DNA of 64,000 bases from Cryptosporangium minutisporangium (GCF_039536245.1 NZ_BAAAYN010000002.1:1-64000), one strand, 5' to 3'. Shown: positions 16,730-26,266, numbered from the stretch's first letter. Translations and numbers: made by a program. The notes: generated from the letters alone by a model not told the origin.

Positions 16730-18028
16730 ATGGGCCAGACCCGATTCCGGCGCGGGCGAGCAGTGCTCGCCGCAGCCGTCTTACTGCTCGCCGCCGCATG
16801 TCAGAGCGCGGGCGACACCGAAGCGTCCGGTGGCACCGACGCGAAGGACGACGGCTCCACGATCACGATGTGGACCCGCGCGCCCACGGCCACGTTCACC
16901 CAGACGCTCATCGACGCGTACAACAAGAGCCACGAGAACAAGGTCAAGCTGACCGTCATCCCCGCCGACAGCTACCAGCAGAAGGTCGGCTCGGCGAGCG
17001 GTGCCAAGCAGCTGCCCGACATCCTCGCCACCGACGTCGTCTACGCGCCGAACTACGCGTCCAAGGGCGTGTACCAGGACCTCACGGCCCGGGTCGACAC
17101 GCTCTCGTTCAAGGACACGCTCGCGCCCGCGCACATGAAGACCGCGACCTACGAGGACAAGGTCTACGGAGTTCCGCACGACATCGATCTCTCCGCGGTC
17201 TTCTACAACAAGGTGCTGTTCCGGAAGGCCGGCCTGGACCCGGAGAAGCCACCGACCACGTTGGACGAGCTGTACGCCCAGGTGAAGAAGATCGACGCGC
17301 TCGGCAAGGGCGTCGACGGCTACTTCTTCGGCGGCGCCTGCCCCGGCTGCACGCTGTTCACCACCTGGCCGATGATCTGGGCCTCCGGCGAGACCGTCCT
17401 CAACGAGAAGGGCACCGAGTCCACCGTCGACAACCCCACCGCGGCGAAGGTGTACGAGCTCTACAAGAAGATGTACCGCGAAGAGCTCGTGCCCACCGCG
17501 GCGAAGAACGAGGGCGGCCCGACCTGGGTCCAGGCGTTCACCGAAGGCAAGATCGGTATCCAGCCACTCGGCGCCACCGCACTCCAGACGATGAAGGAAG
17601 GTCCGGCGCTCGAGATCGGCGTCGCACCGATACCGGGTCTGACCGGCGGCAGCAGCTCGTTCGTCGGCGGTGACGTGCTCGGCATCAGCTCGAACAGCAA
17701 GAAGGCCGACCAGGCCTGGGACTTCATCTCCTGGACGCTCTCCGAGGAAGCCCAGGTCGAGGTCATCGCTAAGAACAAGAACATCACGGTGCGCAGCGAC
17801 CTGGCCGACAACAAGTACGCCAAGCAGGACCCGCGGCTCGGCACGTTCAACGATCTCGCGAGCAAGGGTCAGACGCCGATCTCGGTCAACTTCGGCAAGA
17901 CCTACAACGACCCGAACGGCCCGTGGACAGCAACGATCATCGACGCGGTCTTCGGCACCGGGAGCTCGGCGGACGCGCTCGCCAAGCACAACCCGAGCAT
18001 CACCGAGTCCCTGTCCACGGGCGGCTAG
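16730..18028 (+). CDS. Sugar ABC transporter substrate-binding lipoprotein
   Basis: This 432-residue extracytoplasmic solute-binding protein (SBP_bac_1 type) has signal RRGRAVLAAAVLLLAAAC, with the lipobox ending in Cys near residue 24, followed by a Gly/Asp/Ser-rich linker. The body shows TITMWTRAPTATFTQTLIDA and a C-terminal DQAWDFISWTLSEEAQ helix typical of family 1 sugar receptors. AAGGAGG lies 4 bp before the ATG. It is the first gene of the operon lipoprotein-permease-permease-GH127, so its ligand is probably a beta-L-arabinofuranose-containing oligosaccharide; that is inferred from the neighbour. Confidence 0.9.
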   Translation: MGQTRFRRGRAVLAAAVLLLAAACQSAGDTEASGGTDAKDDGSTITMWTRAPTATFTQTLIDAYNKSHENKVKLTVIPADSYQQKVGSASGAKQLPDILATDVVYAPNYASKGVYQDLTARVDTLSFKDTLAPAHMKTATYEDKVYGVPHDIDLSAVFYNKVLFRKAGLDPEKPPTTLDELYAQVKKIDALGKGVDGYFFGGACPGCTLFTTWPMIWASGETVLNEKGTESTVDNPTAAKVYELYKKMYREELVPTAAKNEGGPTWVQAFTEGKIGIQPLGATALQTMKEGPALEIGVAPIPGLTGGSSSFVGGDVLGISSNSKKADQAWDFISWTLSEEAQVEVIAKNKNITVRSDLADNKYAKQDPRLGTFNDLASKGQTPISVNFGKTYNDPNGPWTATIIDAVFGTGSSADALAKHNPSITESLSTGG

Positions 18029-18030
18029 GT

Positions 18031-18957
18031 ATGGTCACCACTCTCTCCCGCCCCACGGACACGGCCCGGCGGTTCTCCCGCCGGGCCGCGCCGGCCGGGC
18101 TCGGCCGCAGCCGGGCCCGGCTGGGATGGGCCTACTCGGCCCCGATGGCCGTGATCGTGCTGGTCTTCTTCCTCGTGCCGCTGGTCCTGATGTTCTGGAT
18201 GTCGGTCAACCACTGGCCGCTGCTCGGGGCGTCCTCCCCGAACGGCGTGGAGAACTACGGGGCGCTCTCCGATCCGCTCTTCGTCCGCGCGCTCTGGTTC
18301 ACGGTGAAGTACACGGTCGTCACGACGATCGTGCTGAGCCTGATCGCGTTCGGGATGGCGCTGCTGGTGCAGGAGGCCCGCCGCGGCGTCGGCTTCTTCC
18401 GCACCGTGTACTTCCTGCCTGCCGCGGTCGGGCTCGCGTCCGCGAGCCTGCTGTTCTACGGCCTGTTCAACACCGAGTCCTCGCCGTTGAACACGGTCCT
18501 GGACTGGGTGGGCATCGGCCCGGTCGATTGGCTGGGGACGAACGGCAGCGCGCTGTCGTCCACGGTCGGCATGATCACCTGGCGTTTCGCCGGGTTCTAC
18601 ATGCTGATCCTGCTCACCGGTCTGCAGAGCATCGACCCGACGCTCTACGAGGCGGCACGCACCGACGGGGCGACCCGCTGGCAGACGATGCGGCACGTCA
18701 CGCTGCCGCTGCTCCGGCCGACGCTCGCGCTGATGATGGTGCTCTCGGTGACCGGCTCGCTGCTCGCGTTCGACCAGTTCTTCATCCTCACCGGCGGACG
18801 GCACGACACCGCCACCGTGGCGATCGACATCTACCGCGAGGCGTTCCTCTCCCAGGACCTGGGGCGGGCCGCCGCGATCTCGGTGGCGCTGCTGATCGTG
18901 CTGATCCTGATCAACGGCGCCCAGCTCCGGCTGCTGCGGCGGAAGGAGGGGGCCTGA
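18031..18957 (+). CDS. Sugar ABC transporter permease (MalF-like)
   Basis: This 308-residue permease has six membrane segments and the cytoplasmic EAA loop (YEAARTDGATRWQTMRHVTL) that docks the ATPase. It begins 2 bp after the lipoprotein stop codon. No ATPase gene is in the operon, so a shared MsiK-type ATPase is likely. Confidence 0.92.
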   Translation: MVTTLSRPTDTARRFSRRAAPAGLGRSRARLGWAYSAPMAVIVLVFFLVPLVLMFWMSVNHWPLLGASSPNGVENYGALSDPLFVRALWFTVKYTVVTTIVLSLIAFGMALLVQEARRGVGFFRTVYFLPAAVGLASASLLFYGLFNTESSPLNTVLDWVGIGPVDWLGTNGSALSSTVGMITWRFAGFYMLILLTGLQSIDPTLYEAARTDGATRWQTMRHVTLPLLRPTLALMMVLSVTGSLLAFDQFFILTGGRHDTATVAIDIYREAFLSQDLGRAAAISVALLIVLILINGAQLRLLRRKEGA

Positions 18958-19766
18958 TGCCCCGGAAGGTCGGGTACTACAGCACGTCCTCGGCGCTCGC
19001 GGTGCTGTTCCTGCTGCCGATGATCTGGACGCTCTACTCCTCGGTGCACGGCGTCCGGGCGGCCGACGGCCGGGACGGCTGGGGCGTGGCCAACTACGAG
19101 CGGCTGGTCGCGTACGGCGACGGGCTGTGGTCCTACGTGCTGAACACGCTGGTCGTCGCGCTGGTGACGGTCGCGGTCACGGTGGTGGCGACGACGCTCG
19201 GCGGCTACGCGGTCGCCCGGTTGTCGTTCCCCGGCAAGAACCTGCTGTTCCTGGTGACTCTCGCCATCCTGATGGTGCCCTACACGACGATCCTCATCCC
19301 GCTCTACATCGTCCTGGGCTGGCTCGGCCTGCAGAACTCGCTGATCGGGTTGGGCCTGGTGCTGGCGATGTTCCAGCTGCCGTTCGGGCTGTTCATGATG
19401 CGGAACTCGTTCGAGGCGCTGCCGCCGGAGCTCGAGGAGGCGGCGCTGATCGACGGGTGCACACCCGGCGGGGCGCTGCGGCGAGTGCTGCTGCGGGGCG
19501 TCGCCCCCGGCATGGTGACCGTCGCGCTGTTCTCGTTCCTCGCGTCCTGGAACGAGTTCGTGGCACCGCTGATCTTCCTGACCGACGGCAGCAAGTTCAC
19601 GTTGCCGGTCGCGCTGTTCAACCTGCAGTCCGGCAACCTCGGCTCGGTCGACTTCGGTGCGTTGCAGGCGGGCGTGGTGACCGCGGCGGTGCCGTGCGTC
19701 GCGGTGTTCCTGCTGCTGCAGCGCTACTACGTCAGCGGCTTCAGCGCCGGCGCCCTCAAGGGCTGA
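18957..19766 (+). CDS. Sugar ABC transporter permease (MalG-like)
   Basis: This 269-residue permease has six membrane segments and an EAA loop (EEAALIDGCTPGGALRRVLL). It ends in the GALKG tail common in MalG-like permeases. The ATG shares one base with the upstream permease stop (TGATG), so the two subunits are translated together and probably form a heterodimeric channel. Confidence 0.92.
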   Translation: MPRKVGYYSTSSALAVLFLLPMIWTLYSSVHGVRAADGRDGWGVANYERLVAYGDGLWSYVLNTLVVALVTVAVTVVATTLGGYAVARLSFPGKNLLFLVTLAILMVPYTTILIPLYIVLGWLGLQNSLIGLGLVLAMFQLPFGLFMMRNSFEALPPELEEAALIDGCTPGGALRRVLLRGVAPGMVTVALFSFLASWNEFVAPLIFLTDGSKFTLPVALFNLQSGNLGSVDFGALQAGVVTAAVPCVAVFLLLQRYYVSGFSAGALKG

Positions 19767-19789
19767 GATCCACCTCGAAGGGAACCACC

Positions 19790-21691
19790 ATGCAAGCACG
19801 CTCGGTAGAAGCCGGTCGAGAAGAATTCATCCGCGTCGCCGCCGGCCCCGCCGCCCCGACCTCCGGCACGCTGCAGCCGCTCGACCTCACCGCCGTCACG
19901 CTCGACCCCGGCGGGCTGCTCGGCGCCTGGCAGCAGCGCAACTCCACGGCCACGCTGCCGCACTGCATCGACCGGCTGGAGACCAGCGGCGCCGTCGACA
20001 ACCTGCGGCGCGCGACCGGCGAGGCGTCCGGCCAGTTCCGTGGCATGTGGTTCGCCGACTCAGACGTCCACAAGACGCTGGAGGCGGCTGCCTGGGAGCT
20101 CGGCAGGCGCCCCGACGCGAACTTGGAGCGGTTCGTCGAGTCGATCACGGACCTGCTGGAGCGGGCGCAGGACGCCGACGGGTACCTCAACTCGTACTTC
20201 CAGGTCGACCACCGCGACCAGCAGTGGGCCGAGCTGGTCTGGAGCCATGAGCTGTACTGCGCGGGCCACCTGATCCAGGCCGCGGTGGCCGCGTCCCGCG
20301 CCGGCGCCGGTGACCGCTTGCTCGGAGTGGCCCGCCGCTTCGCCGACCTGCTGGTGAAGCGGTTCGGGCCGGGCGGGACGGACGCCGTCTGCGGGCACCC
20401 GGAGATCGAGACCGCGCTGGTCGAGCTGTACCGCACGACCGGCCACCGCCCGTACCTCGACCTCGCGGCCCGCTTCGTCGACCTGCGCGGACGCGGCCTG
20501 CTCGGTGAGGAGCCGAAGTTCGGCGCGCAGTACTACCAGGACCACGCGCCGGTCCGGGAGGCCGACGAGGTCACCGGCCACGCGGTCCGGCAGCTGTACC
20601 TGCTGGCCGGCGTCGTCGACGTGGCGGTGGAGAACGGCGACGCGTCGCTGCTGGAGGCCGCCGCACGGCTCTGGGAGTCCGCGTTCGACACCAAGACGTA
20701 CGTGACCGGCGCGCACGGCTCCCGGCACCGGGACGAGGCGTTCGGCGACCCGTACGAGCTCCCGTCGGACCGCGCCTACGCGGAGACCTGCGCGGCGATC
20801 GCCAGCTTCGCCTGGAACTGGCGGATGCTGCTGGCCACCGGCGGCCACCGGTACGCCGACGAGCTGGAGCGCGTGCTCTACAACGGCATCGCGTGCTCCA
20901 CGTCGCTCGACGGCACGCACTTCTTCTACTCCAACCCACTGCAGCTGCGCACCGGCCACGACGGGTCGCACGAGGACGCGCCGTCGCAGCGGTTGGACTG
21001 GTACTCGTGCGCGTGCTGCCCGCCGAACCTCGCCCGGCTGGTGGCGTCACTGCAGTCGTACGTCGCCACCACGACCGACGCCGGCGTGCAGGTACAGCTC
21101 TACACCGCCGGCCGCATCGCCACACCGCACGGGGAGATCACGGTCGAGACCGACTACCCCTGGGACGGCCGGGTGACGCTGACCGTGTCCCCGGCGGTGC
21201 CCGGTGCGACGTGGACGCTGGCGCTGCGGATCCCCGGCTGGTGTGCGTCGGCGACCCTGGACGGGGTGCCGGTCACCGGCGAGTACGCCGAAGTACGCGG
21301 GGCCTGGGAAGCCGGCGAGACGGTACAGCTGGAGCTGGCGATGCCCGCTCGGGTGGTCGCCGCGCACCCGCGCGTCGACGCGGTCCGCGGCTGCGCCGCG
21401 TTGCTGCGCGGACCGCTGGTCTACTGCCTGGAACAGACCGACCTGCCGGACGACGTCCTGGTCGACGACGTCCGGCTGGACGCCACGGCACCGGTCGACG
21501 CGGTCCCCGGCGAGATCGCTCCGATCGTGCTCACCGCCCGGGGCACCCACCACGACCCCGGCGACGCGCCGCTCTACGGCCCGCCCGCCGCGGCGACGGG
21601 TACGCCGATCCCGCTCACCGCCGTCCCGTACTTCCTCTGGGCGAACCGCACACCCGGCGCGATGCGCGTCTGGATCCCGCGCGTCAGCTGA
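19790..21691 (+). CDS. GH127 beta-L-arabinofuranosidase
   Basis: This 633-residue (alpha/alpha)6-barrel glycosidase has the complete GH127 metal and nucleophile set: Glu332 and Cys334 in AYAETCA, and Cys409-Cys410 in WYSCACCPPN, equivalent to E338, C340, C417 and C418 of Bifidobacterium HypBA1. In that family a Zn-bound Cys is the nucleophile. There is no signal peptide, so it should act in the cytoplasm on sugars brought in by the importer encoded just upstream. The gene lies 23 bp after the permease and is followed by a terminator. The substrate is likely beta-linked L-arabinofuranose from plant hydroxyproline-rich glycoproteins. Confidence 0.92.
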   Translation: MQARSVEAGREEFIRVAAGPAAPTSGTLQPLDLTAVTLDPGGLLGAWQQRNSTATLPHCIDRLETSGAVDNLRRATGEASGQFRGMWFADSDVHKTLEAAAWELGRRPDANLERFVESITDLLERAQDADGYLNSYFQVDHRDQQWAELVWSHELYCAGHLIQAAVAASRAGAGDRLLGVARRFADLLVKRFGPGGTDAVCGHPEIETALVELYRTTGHRPYLDLAARFVDLRGRGLLGEEPKFGAQYYQDHAPVREADEVTGHAVRQLYLLAGVVDVAVENGDASLLEAAARLWESAFDTKTYVTGAHGSRHRDEAFGDPYELPSDRAYAETCAAIASFAWNWRMLLATGGHRYADELERVLYNGIACSTSLDGTHFFYSNPLQLRTGHDGSHEDAPSQRLDWYSCACCPPNLARLVASLQSYVATTTDAGVQVQLYTAGRIATPHGEITVETDYPWDGRVTLTVSPAVPGATWTLALRIPGWCASATLDGVPVTGEYAEVRGAWEAGETVQLELAMPARVVAAHPRVDAVRGCAALLRGPLVYCLEQTDLPDDVLVDDVRLDATAPVDAVPGEIAPIVLTARGTHHDPGDAPLYGPPAAATGTPIPLTAVPYFLWANRTPGAMRVWIPRVS

Positions 21692-21706
21692 GCGCCGCAC
21701 CCAGTT

Positions 21707-21751
21707 ACGCCGAATCCGTCCCCACGGCGCCCGTGGAGACGGATTCGGCGT
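21707..21751. terminator. Bidirectional terminator between GH127 and serine hydrolase
   Basis: The stem has 14 perfect base pairs, one mismatch, then 6 more pairs around a 3 nt loop. It sits between the two convergent genes, and its last base is the last base of the serine hydrolase stop codon. Confidence 0.8.
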
Positions 21752-23190
21752 CAATTCGCGGAGAGCGCGGCGGTCGGGCGGCCGGCGGTCGTCGTCATCA
21801 GCGCGTCGATCGCCGCGCCGAGGGTGGCCAGCTTCTGGGTGTAGCGGCACTGGCCGCCGTACGCACCGACGAAGTCCACGTAGGTGCAGCCCAGGTTCGT
21901 GAAGACCGACACCACGTACCGCCGTGGCTTCGCGCCGGGCAGCGCGGTGACGATCCCGGCGTCCGCACCGGCGCTGGGCACCAGGCCGGTCTTGTGCGCG
22001 AACTCCACTTCCGCGTCGTCCGCACACTTGCGCACGTCGCCGGTGTACCGGCGGTCCTCGACGCGTACCTGCCCGGTGGCCCGGTCGGTCCAGCGCGTCG
22101 GCACCCGGTGCGGGATGCCCTGCGCCGGGTAGTCCTGCCCGCACCAGTTCGCCGTGGACAGCGCCTGGTTGAGGCCCTGCTCCTGCAGCGTCTTCCGGAC
22201 CACGGCCCGAGAGGAGCGGCTGAGCACCTCGGTCGTCACCGGATCGCCCTTCGGTGTGCGCCACAGCGTCCCCGGCGCATCGGTGAACAGCAGGAGCAAG
22301 CGGGACGTGTCCAGCGCGGTCATCGTGAGGCCCCAGAACGACCAGCCGCCGCCGTCCGCCGGATCGGTGTCGACCACCCGGAGCGTCGTCAGCCCGAGCG
22401 ACCGGAGCGCGCCGTTCATCGGGTCGATGCCGTCCCGCTCGTGCAGCATCATCAGCAGCGCGCACGTCGCGGTGTTGCTGGAGTACGTGATCATCGCGTC
22501 CAGCCACCAGGAGACCGGGTGCTTTCCGGGCTTGCGTCCGTCCGGGCAGGTCGCTTTGCGGGGCCGGTAGTCGTAGACCTCGTCGTAGCGGACACCACCC
22601 TGGTCGGCGAGCCGCGCGACGCCGAACGCCACGATCAGCTTGAACACCGACGCTGGGTAGGGCGTCATGAACTCCAGCGGCGCGCCGCCGCGGCCGGTGA
22701 GCAGCGGCTCGGTGGACTTTTTCGCCGCCCACGCCGAGTTGCTCCAGTGCGTCCAGCGGACGCCGGGCGCGGACAGGTCGGTCGTCACCGGCACCGCCAC
22801 CCCCTGCGGGTGATCCTGGGAGAGCAACGTGTTCGCCGCCGCCACCGGGCGGCCGGCGTCGTCGAGCTCGATGACCGCGACGTCGACGTTCGGCACCGCG
22901 GGCGGACGGCGGCCGGTCTTCGCGTTCACGACGTCGCCGAAGCGCTGGTCGTCGACGATCTCCCGCAGCCGCTTCCCCAGCCACGCCGAGCGCGCCGCAT
23001 CGGGTCCGGCGGTACCAGGAGCGGCGCTCGGCAGCGGGTTCGCCGGGGTCTCCGGCACCACCGGCGCCGCGGCGCTGCGTTCGGGTTCCGGCTTCGCGTC
23101 GGCTTCGCAGGCGGTGAGGACGCCGCTCGCCAGGACCACGCCCGCCAGCATCGACGCGAGCACCGGCCCGAGCCGTCGCGCCCGATGCAT
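21751..23190 (-). CDS. Penicillin-binding/class A beta-lactamase-like serine hydrolase lipoprotein
   Basis: This 479-residue exported protein has lipobox LTAC (Cys28). It shows the three motifs of penicillin-recognising serine enzymes: SxxK as SVFK (Ser181, Lys184), SxN as YSSNTA (near 238) and KTG as HKTGLV near residue 400. The order and spacing fit class A beta-lactamase/PBP-like proteins; the C-terminus has paired Cys (LGCTYVDF, GQCRYTQ) that may form a disulfide. The ATG at 23190 is chosen for its GGGAGG site and for starting at the lipoprotein signal. Substrate may be peptidoglycan peptide or another ester. Confidence 0.8.
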   Translation of the reverse strand: MHRARRLGPVLASMLAGVVLASGVLTACEADAKPEPERSAAAPVVPETPANPLPSAAPGTAGPDAARSAWLGKRLREIVDDQRFGDVVNAKTGRRPPAVPNVDVAVIELDDAGRPVAAANTLLSQDHPQGVAVPVTTDLSAPGVRWTHWSNSAWAAKKSTEPLLTGRGGAPLEFMTPYPASVFKLIVAFGVARLADQGGVRYDEVYDYRPRKATCPDGRKPGKHPVSWWLDAMITYSSNTATCALLMMLHERDGIDPMNGALRSLGLTTLRVVDTDPADGGGWSFWGLTMTALDTSRLLLLFTDAPGTLWRTPKGDPVTTEVLSRSSRAVVRKTLQEQGLNQALSTANWCGQDYPAQGIPHRVPTRWTDRATGQVRVEDRRYTGDVRKCADDAEVEFAHKTGLVPSAGADAGIVTALPGAKPRRYVVSVFTNLGCTYVDFVGAYGGQCRYTQKLATLGAAIDALMTTTAGRPTAALSAN

Positions 23191-23421
23191 TCGCCCTCCC
23201 GCACGGCCGGAATCTGCGGCATCCATCCTGAGCGCATTGAACCAGCGTGAATCCAGGTACGCCGAGGAACACGCGGACACTTAACGCAGAAGCGACACAA
23301 GCCCTCCACCGGACGACTTCCGCGAATCGGCCCACCGCATTGGTATCGCTGTTAACTTGCGGAGTCTCGGCGACGCCGCGGGACCGGATCGCCGCCGTCG
23401 TCCGACGAAGGGCGTCCGGAG

Positions 23422-25380
23422 ATGACCGACTCCGCTCTCGACCTCGCACCCGGCCGGCCGCCGCTCACCCGACTCTGGCGCCGCTCCCTCGACCGGTACC
23501 CGGCCACCGGCCCCCGGCTGGGCTACCTGGCGATCGTCGTAATGGCGACCGTCGCGCTGCACTACGCGCTCTACGTCCACGGCGCGGTCGCCACGCGCGT
23601 CATCGCCGAGTACGACCTGACGTTGCGCTACTTCGTGACCGTCGCCGTCGCCGGCAACGCCGCCGGTGCGCTCGCCGCCGGGGTCGCCTGGGCCGCCGGG
23701 CTCGCCGACCGCTGGGGCCGGGCGAACGTGATCGTGGGCAGCCTGCTGGTCACCGCGCTGATCATTCTGTTCGGACTGCCCCACGTTCCCGGCCGGACCG
23801 GCTACCTGGTGCTCTTCAGCGCGTTGAGCTTCGTCGAGGGTGTGGCGCTGGTGGCCACCGCGGCGCTGACCCGGGACTTCTCGCCCCGGCTCGGGCGGGC
23901 GACCGCGATGGGGTGCTGGGCGCTCGGCCCGGCGCTCGGCAGCCTCCTCGTGACCACGGTCGCCAGCCGCACGGTGCCGACCCACCCGGACTGGCGGTTC
24001 CAGTTCACGATCTGCGGCCTGGTGGGGCTCGGTGTTTTCGTCGTGGCCCTGCTCGGCCTGCGCGAGCTGTCACCCCGGCTACGGAACCAGATGATGTCCA
24101 CCCTGCGCGAGCGGGCGCTGCTCGAGGCCCGGGCGGCGAGCACCCACCCGAGCCGCCCGACGGATGACCACCGGCGCCGGACGCTGCGGAGGGACATCGT
24201 CGGCCCGGCGCTCGGGATCAGCGCGTTCCTGGTCTTCTCCTACTTCGCGGCCGGGCTCTTCGTCGCCTACTTCGCAACGCGGTTCGGCTACTCCGAGGCC
24301 CGCGCGAACGCCCTCGCGACCTGGTACTGGGTCGCGACCGCGCTCGCGCTCGTGGTGGCCGGCGTCGCGTCGGACGCCTTCCGGGTCCGCAAACCGTTCC
24401 TGATCCTCGGTGGTCTGATCAGCGCAGGCGGCGTCGCGGTGTTCGCGCTGCGGACGACGGAGCCGGAGACCGGCTACTACACGTTCGCAGTCCTACTGGT
24501 CGGAATCGGCGTCGGCGGTGGGATCGTTCTCTCCGTCTGGATGGCCGCGTTCACCGAGACCGTCGAGCGGCGCGATCCGGCCGCCACCGCAACCGGGCTC
24601 GCCGTCTGGGTCGGCGCCCTGCGCGGTGTGGTCGCCGTGTCGCTCGTCGGGCTGATCGTCGCGGTTCCGTCGGCCAATGCGCTCGTCGACCGCGGGCCGA
24701 GGCTCCAGGAGATCGCCGCGCGGTACCCGGCCGAGTTCGCCACGGCCGCCGAGCTGTCCCCGCCGACCGCGGACGCGCTCGCCCGCTACCCGGACGCTGC
24801 GGTGGTGGAGACGATCGCGGTCGCCGAACTCACCGGTCTGCCGGTCACCACGGTCGGGCCGGTGCTGATGACCCAGCGGCGGTACGCGCAGGAGTTGGAG
24901 ACGTACCTGGCGGCAGTGCCCCGAGGCCCCGGCCGATACTGGTTGAGCGGTCCGAACGACCCGAATCCCTGGGCGACGTTCCTCTGGTACGTCGCTGGTC
25001 TGCTCGACGTCGACACGATGACCGCGCAACACCGGCTGAACGCGTTGGACGCCGTGTACGACGCAAACTTCGGCGGGGTGGCGGAGTACGGCGAACAGGT
25101 CACCAAGGCGGTGGCGCGGCTGGCGGCGCTGAGCGCAATCCCGGCGGACGATCTGGCCTACCTACGGGAGCACGGCCCGGACGTCGCCCAGGCACTCCGG
25201 GCCGCGCCGCACGAGTGGCAACGCTGGTGGTGGATCGTGTTCGCCGGCCAGCTCGTGTTCCTGCCGTCGGTGTTCCTGCTCGCCGGGCGGTGGAACCCGG
25301 CCCGGGCGATGCGCGAGGCCGAGCGGCACGAGCAGGCGGTCGTCCGTGAACTCGCCGCGCTCCGGACGACCGGGGGGTGA
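23422..25380 (+). CDS. MFS transporter with a large loop before the last helix
   Basis: This 652-residue major facilitator has the first-half loop motif LADRWGRANV and about eleven helices by residue 420. A hydrophilic segment of about 160 residues (roughly 425-595, rich in Ala/Tyr/Asp) follows, then a last helix (WWWIVFAGQLVFLPSVFLLA). MFS proteins usually have 400-450 residues, so the extra domain is unusual; by topology it should lie outside the cytoplasm. GAAGGG precedes the ATG by 9 bp. The substrate is not evident from neighbours, and the gene is divergent from the serine hydrolase. Confidence 0.8.
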   Translation: MTDSALDLAPGRPPLTRLWRRSLDRYPATGPRLGYLAIVVMATVALHYALYVHGAVATRVIAEYDLTLRYFVTVAVAGNAAGALAAGVAWAAGLADRWGRANVIVGSLLVTALIILFGLPHVPGRTGYLVLFSALSFVEGVALVATAALTRDFSPRLGRATAMGCWALGPALGSLLVTTVASRTVPTHPDWRFQFTICGLVGLGVFVVALLGLRELSPRLRNQMMSTLRERALLEARAASTHPSRPTDDHRRRTLRRDIVGPALGISAFLVFSYFAAGLFVAYFATRFGYSEARANALATWYWVATALALVVAGVASDAFRVRKPFLILGGLISAGGVAVFALRTTEPETGYYTFAVLLVGIGVGGGIVLSVWMAAFTETVERRDPAATATGLAVWVGALRGVVAVSLVGLIVAVPSANALVDRGPRLQEIAARYPAEFATAAELSPPTADALARYPDAAVVETIAVAELTGLPVTTVGPVLMTQRRYAQELETYLAAVPRGPGRYWLSGPNDPNPWATFLWYVAGLLDVDTMTAQHRLNALDAVYDANFGGVAEYGEQVTKAVARLAALSAIPADDLAYLREHGPDVAQALRAAPHEWQRWWWIVFAGQLVFLPSVFLLAGRWNPARAMREAERHEQAVVRELAALRTTGG

Positions 25381-25481
25381 CGGACCTACGTCGACGTCAC
25401 CCCCCGGCGGTCCTGCCCGGGCATCCGCGCGGCGCCCTGCCCGGCTCCGCGCGGCGCCGCACGGGCGCTACCAGGGTCCCT

Positions 25482-25736
25482 CTAGGCGTAGACGTTGAGA
25501 ACGGCGCCGGTGGAGGCGAGGACCAGGGCGGCCTGTTGGCGGGCGGCGTCCGCCTGGCGTTCCTGGGTTGCCGAGGAACGCTGCTGCGCGCCGACCTCGG
25601 CGACGCGCTGCTGTTCGTCGGCCCGTTGCTGACGGACGGCGCTGTTCTGTTCGGTCCGGCCCTCCCCGGCGGCGCGGAGGGCGGCGTAGGCCGCGGGACG
25701 GGGATCGATGGGTCCGGAGATGGCGAGGCTGGACAT
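25482..25736 (-). CDS. Small coiled-coil protein ending LNVYA
   Basis: This 84-residue protein has a Gln/Arg/Glu/Ala-rich helical middle (QQRADEQQRVAEVGAQQ) likely to form a coiled coil and a hydrophobic end LASTGAVLNVYA. The ATG at 25736 is preferred over that at 25739 because AGGAG is then 5 bp upstream. It follows a similar small gene by 97 bp, and both proteins end in L-(D/N)-V-Y-(A/T). No family was recognised; the tail faintly recalls short YjfB-type proteins, which is only a suggestion. Confidence 0.6.
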   Translation of the reverse strand: MSSLAISGPIDPRPAAYAALRAAGEGRTEQNSAVRQQRADEQQRVAEVGAQQRSSATQERQADAARQQAALVLASTGAVLNVYA

Positions 25737-25833
25737 CATTGCTCCTGGCGGGACGGGCCGCCCACTACGGGGGCGAGAAAGGGGGAAATCGGGCGCATTC
25801 GACGCGGGGGTGCGTCGCTCGGGAGGGGGCGCC

Positions 25834-26124
25834 TCACGTGTAGACGTCGAGCTTGGCCTTGGCCTTGGCCTCGGCTCTGGCCGCGTTGAGTTCCGACTGG
25901 TCCTTGGCGACCTCGGCCCTGGCGTCCTTGAGCTCGGCGACCGCTTGTGCGGCGGCTTGCGCCTTGCGGTCGGTCTCGGCCTTCCGCTCATCCACCATTT
26001 GCTGGTCCAGCTTGATCTGCCGGGTTGCGTCGTCGACTCGAGTACTGCTGCCCGTCGACCGGGCTGGGGCGAACAGCGACCCGGGTAACGCGGTGCCGAC
26101 TGAGCTGGGCGCGCCTACGGACAT
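25834..26124 (-). CDS. Small coiled-coil protein ending LDVYT
   Basis: This 96-residue protein has a Ser/Gly/Pro-rich first third, then a continuous charged helix (QQMVDERKAETDRKAQAA and on through KDQSELNAARAEAKAKAK) and the tail LDVYT. The start is well supported: AAGGAGG lies 6 bp before the ATG. It is upstream of the other coiled-coil gene on the same strand, so the pair may be co-transcribed and might interact. No signal peptide or membrane helix is seen, and the function is unknown. Confidence 0.65.
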   Translation of the reverse strand: MSVGAPSSVGTALPGSLFAPARSTGSSTRVDDATRQIKLDQQMVDERKAETDRKAQAAAQAVAELKDARAEVAKDQSELNAARAEAKAKAKLDVYT

Positions 26125-26266
26125 CAGGAACCTCCTTGGGGCAAGCCGGCCGCGGCATCCGTGCCAGCGGTCCGAGAGTGTTGCAAGAGAGGTGTCGGCA
26201 GCGCGGAGAGCCGAATGAGAGGTCGTTCCGGGAATTTTTTCATCCGGTCCGACACGACGAGCCGGG

